Assembly (NCBI GenBank): GCA_037447655.1
Contig: JBBHKE010003346.1
Span: 1-61,211 of the forward strand
DNA from: Zygnema cylindricum
Taxonomy: Eukaryota; Streptophyta; Zygnematophyceae; Zygnematales; Zygnemataceae
Direction of reading: 5' to 3'
Length of the DNA stretch: 61,211 bases
Shown here: positions 52,628 through 61,211 of the stretch, piece by piece
How the letters are laid out: the number at the start of each line of letters is the position of its first letter
Position numbering within the stretch: position 1 is the stretch's first letter
Notes under the pieces: model-generated
The model's input: the letters and a program-made list of their open reading frames with translations, nothing else
Told to the model about the DNA's origin: nothing
The model's database searches: none
Program-made: the position numbers and the translations under genes

Positions 52628-52839
52628 TGCGAATAAAAGGGGGTTTCCGTGGTACAATGACTTAGTACGCATGTATTTTACAGCGATATAGTACGAAAGA
52701 ATAGATTTCTCATTTGGAACTTTATTTCAGTGGTACCACCAAATCAAGACACGTTTACACCTAAATGTAGCCGAGTCCTCTGTAATAAATATTGATGTCC
52801 GTACAATTAGAGAGACCTCTCGATGCAACCCGACACTAA

Positions 52840-53613
52840 GGGTGCGTCTCCATGTGCCTAAGTAAGGGTTTTTTCTGTCGTTTTCTTGTAAAACTTAGAG
52901 CCGTACCGCCTAGGTTTCTACCGTACAAAAAAATAGAGAAAATGAGAAGTACATTTTACGTTATCATCGAATTTAAGATGTACTACATGTTGTCGTTTTG
53001 TGTTCTTCGACCCACGGCCACGCAAAAAAACGTCATCTTCAACCTTTTCTTTAAAACATAGGGAAGATGTGTTTTAAAACAAAGAATTTTTGAAAAACAA
53101 ACAGAAACAAGTAGTCGCACGTGTAAAAAAATTCCAAGAAATTTCAAAAGAATTTAAGCGACGAAAGTGCACGATCCGCTATGTTTTGTCAGTTTGCGTT
53201 CAAGTACGACAAAGCAAAGTACACAATTAGTTTGGTTTTGTCCGTTTGCTCTTGGTACGGATTTTACTCGCCAGGGGTCTCAAGATCCGATGCCATTTCA
53301 CGTCGAGCGGACAAGAGACGCAAAGGTAAAGTGCATCTTCTTCAACCGTGAAACGGCACAGGCTGGAGGGCGGTACGTCTACAATGTCACGAAAAGTCAT
53401 GCGACGTCACAAGCAGTTACAAAAAAATAACGTGCGTCATCACATTGTACACTGTCGACAGCCGTCACGGGCATTGTCGACGTATACAATCGTCACGCCC
53501 TTAAGTGACAACTTCGTTTGGTACACATAGGGACACTCGAAATCCGGGTCCGCCGGATCTGCGCTAAAATACAAAGTAAATTCTCTAAGTTTCAATTACA
53601 TGGAGACGCACAC
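52840..53613 (-). mobile_element. Harbinger-type MITE family member, reverse orientation
   Basis: It starts GGGTGCGTCTCCATGT and ends TACATGGAGACGCACAC, with TAA on both sides (52837-52839, 53614-53616); 774 bp. The interior is the reverse complement of the 24982 element (GGGTCCGCCGGATCTGCGC near its right end). Confidence 0.82.
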
Positions 53614-53709
53614 TAAGGGTAGAATTCCATTAGGCAAACCCAGTAAATGTACGGACAAGTCTACTGGCAGCGTTTACTGGAAGAGTGTTCCATTTTGTCG
53701 GGCTAGTAA

Positions 53710-55206
53710 GGGTATGTCCCCATGTACTTGGAACTTAGGGTGGTCGGTCTCTGTGTGCCAAAGTAAGGGTTTTTTTCTAACGTTTTCCTGTAAAACTTAG
53801 AGCCGTACCGCCTAAGTTACAACCATACAAAAAAATATAAAAAAAACTAGAAGTACATTTTGAGTCATCATCGAATTTAAGATGTACTACATGTTGTCGT
53901 CTTGTGTTCTTCGACCCACGGCCATGCCAAAAAACATCATGTTCAAACTTTTCTTTAAAATACAAGGTCGATGTGTTTTAAAACAAAGTACTTTTCAAAA
54001 ACAAATAGGAACACGTGTTCGCACATGTAAAAAAAATTACAAAAATTTCAAACGAATTCAAGCGACAACGAAAGGTACACTATTCGTTATGTTTTGTCCG
54101 TTTGCGTCTATCAAAGTACACAATTTGTTTTGTTTTGTCGTGTTTCGTTCAGTACAAAATTTTCCATTCTAGGGGTCTGCCATTTGACAAAATCATGAGA
54201 AATCTTTGAGGGCGCCCTAACAAGTCGCACAAACTGCCTCCCACGCGACGTTCAAGGCAATTTTTTACAATTTGGTGCGTCATCACAGATTGTACACTAT
54301 CGACAGCCGTCACGGGCATTGTCGACGTATACAATCGTCACGCCCTTAAGTGACAACTTCGTTTGGTACACTTAGGGACACCTGAAATCCGGGTCCGTCG
54401 GATTTGCGCTAAAAAACAAAGTAAATTCTCTAAGTTTGAAGTACATAGAGACGCACCCTTAGCAAACTTACTTTGAAATTTAGCGCGGATCCGCCGGACC
54501 CGATTTTTAAGTGTCCCATACGTGTAAGAACGTAGTCGTAATGTACGTTTGTGACGATTGTATACGTCGACAATACCTGTGTCGACTATCACTGTCTACA
54601 ATCTGTGTTGTCGACATTATTTTTTGGAAATGCTAGTGACGTCGCATGTCTTACCGTGACATTGTAGACGTACCGCATTCCAGCCTGTGCCGTTTCACGG
54701 TTGAAAAAAATGCGTTTTGCCTTTGCGACTCCTGTCCGGTCAACGTGAAAAGGCATCAGAATTTTGAGACCCTTGCAAAAAAAATATCTGTACTGAACAA
54801 AAGCGGACAAAACCAAACAAATTGTGTACTTTTCTTCGTCTTATTGAACACAAACGGACAAAACATAGCGAATTTTGTACTTTTCTTTGCGCTTAGCAAT
54901 CGTATGAAGATCTTCTAAAATTACGGCACGTGCGAATGTATGTTCCTACTTGTTTATCGAAAATACCTAGTTTTAAAACACATCGCGCATGTGTTTTAAA
55001 CATAAGGTTGATTATGACATTTTTTGTCGTGGAAGTCGGTCGAAAAACACATGACGACAAATCTTTATACATCCTAAGTTCGAGGATGACGCAAATTGTA
55101 CTCTACAAATTTGCGATTCCTTCGTGCGGTTGCAACTTAAGCAGTACGGCGCTAAGTTTTACAGGAAAACGATAGAAAAAAACCCTTACTTATGCACATG
55201 GTGACA
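53710..55206 (+). mobile_element. MITE family member split by another copy of the family
   Basis: It starts GGGTATGTCCCCATGTAC after TAA and ends near 55206 in a degraded CACATGGTGACA. Once the 53738-54458 insertion and one TTA are removed, the sequence reads CTTGGAAC-TTA-GCAAACTTAC. This matches the uninterrupted element at 36936 (CTAGTAAC-TTA-GCGAACTTAC). Confidence 0.8.
53738..54458 (-). mobile_element. nested Harbinger-type MITE, reverse orientation
   Basis: It starts GGGTGGTCGGTCTCTGTG and ends ACATAGAGACGCACCC, with TTA on both sides (53735-53737, 54459-54461); 721 bp. The interior is close to the 52840 element. Confidence 0.82.
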
Positions 55207-56129
55207 AGAAAAGCTTAAAAAAATCTACAAACGAAAATTCAGAACGAAATATTTGTACGACCGGAGGTAGATAATGATTCGTACATAAAGTTTGCGGCCA
55301 GATTTTGATTTTGAAAATGGAAATCAAAATTTCGAAACGGAATGGCAAAAAGAGGCGGCAAACTTTGAATGTTGAAAAAAAATTTGAATGTCGGTGGATG
55401 TCAAACGGAGCGTGCGAGGATATTTTAGGCTCACCTGCATCCAGCGTGGCAGGCCATGTGGCGGGCGGCACATGGCCTGTACAACGTAGGCACATGACCT
55501 GTACGACGTATAGACCTGCAATCGCTTGTTCAAAGCGGATATTTTTTTTGCATTTTCACGTGTACCAATGGTACATGACCAGTATCGAGCAACTCTCCCC
55601 GCGAGGAGAGTATCTTCACACTGGATGATGGGCGCGATAGCTTCGCGGATCTGAAAAAGTGGAATATCCAACGGCCAGGATTTACGCCTACATCATTGAA
55701 GCCTCCCGATAGCTTTACAGTAACAATATTTCGCCGGACAAAAAAAAAATAAGGTACGCATTTGTACAGCGCTGTACCAATAACGGAATTCTACCGTAAG
55801 TGTGCTTTTCCTTGTCGACGCCTTTTTTTGACATTTATTCTGTAGATTTGTACGAAATAATGAGCAATTACGGACTGACATATTTCGTACATTACACTAT
55901 TGACATATTTCGTACATTACACTATTTGAAACAGACGAAAGCAGAGTAATTAACGCTAGTAAAACAGTACCTATATTAACGTAAAATAAAGTTAGAGTTA
56001 TTAATCCTATTTTAGGTTCGAGGGTCAAAATTAGAGGGCGTCGAATCAGCGTTATTAACGCTAATAACGATACACGGAGTCGTGTCGCATGTTTATACTT
56101 TTTTTTGGGGGGTTATTTTAGGCTTCCAA
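55207..56129. other. spacer between MITEs
   Basis: No gene. It contains a perfect 25-bp tandem duplication at 55876-55925 and repeated TTATTAACGCTAATAACG words (about 56050), which also occur near 15437. Confidence 0.45.
55876..55925. repeat. perfect 25-bp tandem duplication
   Basis: The unit starts TGACATATTTCGTACATTAC and occurs twice without a difference (55876-55900 and 55901-55925). Confidence 0.85.
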
Positions 56130-57075
56130 ATTTAGAGATCCACGTTTTAAATTTAAAGTGCACTTTTCCAATAAACAAATAGGAACACGTATTCGCACGT
56201 GTAAAAAAAATTACACAAATTTCAAACGAATCCAAGCGAAAGGTACCGTATTCGTTATTTTTTGTCCGTTTGCGTCCATCGAATTACACAATTTGTTTTG
56301 TTTTGTCCCGTTTCGTTCAGTACACATTTTTCCATTACAGGGGTCTGAAAATTCCGATGCCATTTGACGAAATCGTGAGAAATTCGAGGGCGCCCAGCAA
56401 GCCGCACGCGCCGCCTCTCTCACGCAGCCTCGCATTCTCTCTTTCAAACTTCACTATTCCTCATCCTTCCAGCAAACGGCTTTACGCTGACCGGTGGGAA
56501 GTTGGAGAAAACTTGTTTTGCCTTAAAAAATGAAAACCCACAATTATCATTGCTATGTTTTTTAACCCCGACAAAGGCGGAATTTTATAATGATTATTAT
56601 TATTATTTATTTTTCTTTATTATCTTTAATTCTTTACAAAAGAATGGAAAAATCAATGCATCCACTAAGAGTTTAAAATAAAACTTTTTTTTTTTGTGGT
56701 TATATCAAATTTGAGGTAGATTTTTCAAATAGGAAGAGAGATTCAAAGCGCGTGGAAATTGCCAAAAAGGCAACCGTACAGGGAAGGCAGCGTCAGCCAT
56801 GGACAGCATCCATGGACAAAGGGTTGAAAAAGTAAATGTCTACAAATGTCACATAAAATTATGCGCGTCATTGACAATTATTGAACAATCGGGTGCGTCA
56901 TCACAAATTGTAGACGTTGACAGACGTCATGGGCATTGTCAACGTTTACAATCTTCACACCTTTTGAGTAACATTTTTTTTTGTTACACATAGGGACACT
57001 TGAAATCCGGGTCCGCCGGATCTGCGCTAAAAAACAAAGTAATTCCCAAAGTTTCAAGTACATTGAGACGCACCC
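56130..57075 (-). mobile_element. truncated MITE family member, reverse orientation
   Basis: The right end is intact (GGGTCCGCCGGATCTGCGC, then CATTGAGACGCACCC ending at 57075). Left-side family sequence (AAACAAATAGGAACACG; GTACACAATTTGTTTTG-like) is present, but the left terminal repeat is missing. The middle (about 56400-56780) is unrelated, perhaps another insertion. Confidence 0.65.
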
Positions 57076-58537
57076 TAGTTCGTTCGATTGGCCGAAATTA
57101 GGGTTAAGGACTAGAGGTCCATGGAGTCAAATTTAGTACTAGTACCATAACTATTAATACACTTAATAAGGAAGCAGTGTTCACGGTTCACTTGAATTTT
57201 CAATTCTACATAAAATTGAAATATGAACTAAGCATTGTTATCTCACCAATTGAACGTTGTGTTGTTAGTGTTGGCTCTGGCTGCCTTCAAACTCCAAAGG
57301 GCCTTACAACATAAAGTTATGGGTGCGACCAAAAGTCGTCAAAAGACTGTCCAAAGAGCAAAAGACCTCCATGAGCAGAGTCTCAGTGCTCGTAATCTTG
57401 TTTTTTAGAAGTTAGTGCATCTCGAGCGAGTATCTTACTGTATAATGCAACACGTGAAGAATTATGAAACCGACTCGGGTTTTTGAGTGTTAATCCTAGT
57501 CTAAATTGTCGAATTTGTGAGGGCTACATCACCAAGGGACTCCCAATACCATGGAGGAAAATCAAGTCAATTCAAGGGTCACAAAGGCCTTTGGACTCAG
57601 AGGATGGTGGGAGAATGTGGAGAACTCCCTGCTTAAGAGTAAAACTTCAACTACATCCTACACCAATCGCGATGTTATTTGTTCCCTTCCATCTGAGCAA
57701 TAGAGTATATGAACTTGTTAGGCATCTTAAGTACATCGGCATTGTAACTGTATTATTGAATGTAAACGCGGAGAGAGAATGTATATTATTAGTCTACAGT
57801 AAGGAGAGGTGGTGAACGAACTCACTGTTTTAGTGTCAACAACGATAGGCAGCATAGTCAGTAAGACCATTAGTATTAGAACTAAGTCGGCTATTAGCTT
57901 TTGAGCGGTTTTAATATTTTCTACACTATATCTTACCACGTAACTCCTTATGAGTCACTTGACTAAACAGTGCTATTAACACTAATTTAAGATTTTGGGG
58001 TAAAAACACACACACAAGAACTAATGCTAATAACTCTACTAGCAATTTCCATATGGTTTTTTTTTGGGAGGTTTTTGGGTTTTTTTATGACAGCCCAAAA
58101 ACCCATGCTTTCGGTGTACAATACAAGGTGACAAGACGTCTGGTTACCATCCAAATTTGCGCTTCTGAATTATGTTGCCACAGCGACATAATCGTCTCAA
58201 AAATGATCTGTCCAAAATTGTAAACGAGTACAAGCTACTAGAGTTGTACAGTGCGAAAAACTTGCAACTAGCCCTAATCACAACTAAATATTACATGCAA
58301 TTAACTCGGTAATCCCAATACCACAAAGTTGTCTTACAGCAAAAGCCGAAAATCAAATGACCCAAAACCTCATTCAATCTAACACATCATCTCTTTGTTA
58401 CAATATCCACTTGCAAAACCCAAAACTGAAACAAAAATTCGTTATCCTTTATTAACCTTCATCAAATGCTCTTCAGTTTTTATCGACTTGACAAGTTAAA
58501 ACTTTCTTAAAACTTTCTTCTTGTTTTCTTCTTTCTT
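57076..58537. other. intergenic region, 3' side of the HESPERIN-like gene
   Basis: No supported gene; an ORF at 57483-57815 has no domain. The right end should hold the 3' UTR of the minus-strand gene. Confidence 0.45.
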
Positions 58538-60880
58538 TTACGTACAAAACTCCAAAACTGCACCGACTGGAAGATGGTCGCTTGGATGACAATAATTAGG
58601 AAGATGGCCCGATAGAGAGGAGTCGTCTTTTCCCGGGACATCGAGAAGTTTCCTAATAATGACTTTTGACTCAGAAGAAGAAAAAAAAATGTAATCTAAT
58701 GTCCCGGTGAACCCCGGTGTGTACGTAGTAAAAAGGGGCTCACTATCTGCCTCGGCGTAAACACTTTTGAAGCCAACAAAATCTTCTTTTCTAACTTCCC
58801 TTCTTTCTACTATTCCGTTTTCTTCCCTCCCCATTTTCTTTAAAGGCGGTTCTGAAGCTTCATTATCTTTGTCATTTCCACTTCTGCTCGACAATTCGTC
58901 TACTGAAAAGGGAACTCTGTCACTAGGAGAACTAGGAGAGGTAAGGAATGTGTAAACCTGTAAAACGTATGCAAAAAATAAAACTTTAAAAAAAAGTTCC
59001 AAGTAAAGTGTGTCAATCGATAAATACCCAGAAAAGATATCAGCATTCGAATGAAGTTTGACAATGCGTTTGACAACGACCCCTTCATTTAGAAAAGTAA
59101 TAGAGAAAAATAAACGGATTAAAAAACAGAAAAGGACAAAAAGGGGGTGAATAAATACCGGATCTCTTGGTTGTGAATTAAAATCCCCACAAACGAAAGC
59201 TGGTATCGAGGTGTTTGAAAGTCCTTGTGATTCGACTTTTTGTCGAAAAGATAGAAGAGACGTGACGAGGTGTTTTGCTTGGGCCAATTTGACATCAGCC
59301 AGAGCCGGATCCCTGCCACAATCCAATGACCAATCACCGAAATTAGTGTGGTCAATAACTAAAGAGCATACAAAAAACGCTTTCTTACAGCCCCTTTACC
59401 AATAACAAACAAAGGCGTATTCATATACTCTAGACCCCCAAATTACCTTCGTTTAAAACTACCCTGGCCATTGTTTTTAGAGTTAATAACACTAATCCGG
59501 TCGAGGCTTTTTTTGGCCGAGAATCATAAAATAAGTCTAAACAACACTATTCTGAGGGAGACAAAACTGTGCCATGGTCTCCTAGCACTAAATTAGGATT
59601 ACATCTTCTAATTTCGCATAACACTAATAGATCCTTAATGCTAATATTGATAGGTGGTGAGCTGGAGATAATAGATGCTTAACTTTACAGAATTAGCAAA
59701 AGGATGAATAGACTACAAGTCTTCCTTTACAAACCGAATAGTATGCGAAATCCATGGTTCAAAGACAGAACTGAAACAAAATCCATTCCAAACATAATTC
59801 CGAAGAGCGAAACGAGGAGGAAGAGGAGGAGGAGGAGGAGAAGGGGGAGGAGGAGGAGAAGGAGGAGGAGGAGGAGGAGGAGGAGAAGATCACACATTAT
59901 AATTCAAACTTTGATCAAGCGAAATGTGGTTATATTTGCATGTCTTTATGTCGAAAAAAAACGTCTTAATATGCCATGATTTTCCACAGCTCTAGAAAGC
60001 GGATTCCATGGACCAGTGAAATTAGTGTGGATAGGTAGACAGAGCCAGTCAGCCAATCATTATGCACTTTTAAGGATATTTCTCCATTATTTTTTTATGG
60101 CCCCCGTGTTGCGGATAAAAATAGCGATAATAATAACACAGTAATAATAATCATAATAATAATAGTAATAACAAAAAAAGAATAGAAAGAAACTAGACAG
60201 CTGGAAACAAATAGTTCGATACACACTAATTATCGTGAGAGATGCCACAGCTGAAAAAGGGAAAAGGACTCGGGTTTTAACAAAAAGGAAATGCGTCCGT
60301 GGATAAAATTGGGTCCAAATGACAGGATAAAATTAAAGCTCTTAACTGAGCAGGAATGGAACTGGAATGAAAGAAACCATAAGAAATGGAAACAAAGAGG
60401 GAGGTCAAGAGAAAAAAGGAGGGAGGAAGGGGTGAAGGAGGGGGAGGTGGACAAAGGTTCGGGAAGGATCCAAGGAAGGAAGGAAAGAAAGGACAGGGGG
60501 GGGGAGAAGAAAGAAGTGAAAAAGAGACGAGGGATGCTGGGAGAGGAGGGATGGGGATGGAATGGACAGGCGAGAGCAGGAGTGATGGAGGAAGAGGGAA
60601 AGAAGGAAAGTGGGGCGGATAATGTAAGAAAGAGTCAGGGTGCAGTCATGGAGAGAAGGGGGAGGAGAGAGAGGGCGAGGGAGAGGGAGAGGGAGAGGGA
60701 GAAGTACCAAAAGAAGTGGGTGCTGGCCACAATAAAGGGCTCTGATTCTTTGTTTTTCCTTTTGAACGCCCCCATTATTCCCACACAGTCTCGCGTGAGC
60801 CGCTCCACAGGATTATCCATACTTTCAACTCCCTCCAATTTTATTTTGTCTTTCCTGCCGGAGTCTGCCGACAAGTTATC
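58538..60880 (-). CDS. CCR4-type poly(A) 3' exonuclease, HESPERIN/nocturnin-like, 3' part
   Basis: Three exons on the minus strand, 60880(or 60864)-60708, 59312-59159 and 58957-58538, code for the last about 248 aa. Phases agree (the Trp codon is split TG/G across the first intron). The protein belongs to the Mg-dependent EEP (endonuclease/exonuclease/phosphatase) fold. CCR4-like members remove poly(A) tails; the Arabidopsis homologue HESPERIN and animal nocturnin are linked to circadian control. Landmarks are RLTRDCVGIMGAF, FIVASTHFFWDP, ADVKLAQAKHLVTSL, CGDFNSQPRDPVYTFL, YTPGFTGTLDYIFFS, LPNYCHPSDHLPVGA (catalytic Asp-His pair). An insertion of about 40 residues rich in Ser/Asp/Glu/Lys follows VYTFLTSP. 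A stop in frame just upstream of 60880 forces a splice acceptor there. The 5' exons, with the first catalytic Asn/Glu, lie beyond the window. The 1.4-kb intron carries GGA and TAA repeats. Confidence 0.88.
59814..59889 (+). repeat. (GGA)n microsatellite in an intron
   Basis: GGAGGA/AGG units over about 75 bp. The Arg-rich ORF read through it is an artefact of the repeat. Confidence 0.9.
60118..60172. repeat. (TAA)n-like microsatellite in an intron
   Basis: AATAATAAT units with a few interruptions. Confidence 0.85.
60395..60705 (+). repeat. purine-rich tract in an intron
   Basis: About 300 bp of nearly pure A/G on the plus strand, ending with (GGGAGA)n at 60675-60700. It lies next to the donor of the HESPERIN-like exon, so the transcript carries a long C/U tract there. 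Confidence 0.8.
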
Positions 60881-61117
60881 CTTGTGTTAACCACAATTAG
60901 TGATGATTTTAACGATCTGAAAAATGTAGATTACTGGTCCTATCCTAAAATATAGTAAAAGTCATGTGGTAAAAGTTTACAAGGAGGATCCATATTATGA
61001 CACAAAATTTTGGCCCTGATGCGGGACATCCACACTTTCTAAGGTTTTGTAAGAAAGGAGTAAATCGCTCGATAAGTTGAATTTTTTTTTGGCTCTCAAG
61101 GAGTTTTCCTGGTTTTC

Positions 61118-61211
61118 GCTGGCTCCCTCTCCCTCTCCCTCTCCCTCTCCCTCTCCCCCTCACTCTCCCTCTCCCTCCCCCTCCCCCCCTCCCTCTCTCC
61201 CCCTCCCCCCC
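61118..61211 (+). repeat. (CCCTCT)n at the window edge
   Basis: CTCCCTCTCCCT units run to the end of the window and grade into C-rich sequence. Confidence 0.85.

Larger units (their letters stand above)
51634..52836. promoter_or_regulatory. GST upstream region and spacer
   Basis: It holds the GST promoter at its left end. It also has a degenerate ACGACATAC repeat (51910-52030) and a paired G-box hairpin (52594-52627) followed by AATAAAAGGG. No gene is recognised. Confidence 0.45.

Noticed and set aside
59326-59480. Small upstream exons reading VVLNE and VIDHTNFGDW ahead of the HESPERIN-like exon
   Set aside because: The splice phases fit by chance, but the exon at 60880-60708 supplies the conserved FIVASTHFFW that must precede DPALADVKLAQ, so these are intronic.
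59704-59979. Arg-rich ORF of 91 aa
   Set aside because: It is a translation of a GGA/AGG microsatellite inside an intron of the opposite-strand gene.
60291-60890. 199-aa basic ORF on the plus strand
   Set aside because: It is read through a purine-rich intronic tract, then antisense to a conserved exon.

Overview
This is a eukaryotic nuclear window with spliced genes (GT..AG introns of about 0.2-1.4 kb). The gene content points to the green lineage, probably a streptophyte plant or alga. The evidence is a plant-type PRMT3, a plant-type class 3 lipase with the extra N-terminal domain, a homologue of the Arabidopsis CCR4-like deadenylase HESPERIN, and a plant-like BOD1/SHG1-domain protein. I cannot name the species. 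Exon models below come from reading frames, splice consensus and family conservation; no transcript data were available.

Layout. 1-13 kb is gene-rich: the 3' end of an RS/KE-rich nuclear protein gene (+), then a BOD1/SHG1-like gene with an RGG-rich tail (-), divergently paired with PRMT3 (+) across a 0.7-kb shared promoter. 13-17 kb is intergenic with small tandem repeats. 17-33 kb is a nest of repeats. A T-rich CCGTTTTT satellite-like block appears at 17.1-19.4 kb and again, collinearly, at 24.9-32.7 kb. The second copy is interrupted by a Harbinger-type MITE and by a degenerate Ty1/copia element with LTRs (26.8-31.4 kb). Between the two blocks lies a second, LARD-like copia derivative (19.9-24.9 kb). 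33-39 kb and 52-57 kb hold at least seven 0.6-1.1 kb elements of one MITE family, and an eighth interrupts satellite block 2. They have GGGTRYGT..CCATGT-type terminal repeats and 3-bp TTA/TAA/TGA target duplications, and several are nested.

The remaining genes are a class 3 lipase (+, 40.3-44.2 kb, six exons, 635 aa), a seven-exon glutathione S-transferase (-, 49.3-51.6 kb, 231 aa) that resembles the rho class, and the 3' three exons of the HESPERIN/nocturnin-like gene (-, 58.5-60.9 kb, continuing past the window edge).

How the parts relate. The genes are housekeeping functions, not a pathway cluster. The one suggestive functional link is the head-to-head pair of an arginine methyltransferase and a protein full of RGG/RG motifs, the usual substrate motif of such enzymes. 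The repeat half preserves unusually clear insertion history: two insertions can be checked against an unoccupied paralogous site inside the window, and one can be checked against related elements.
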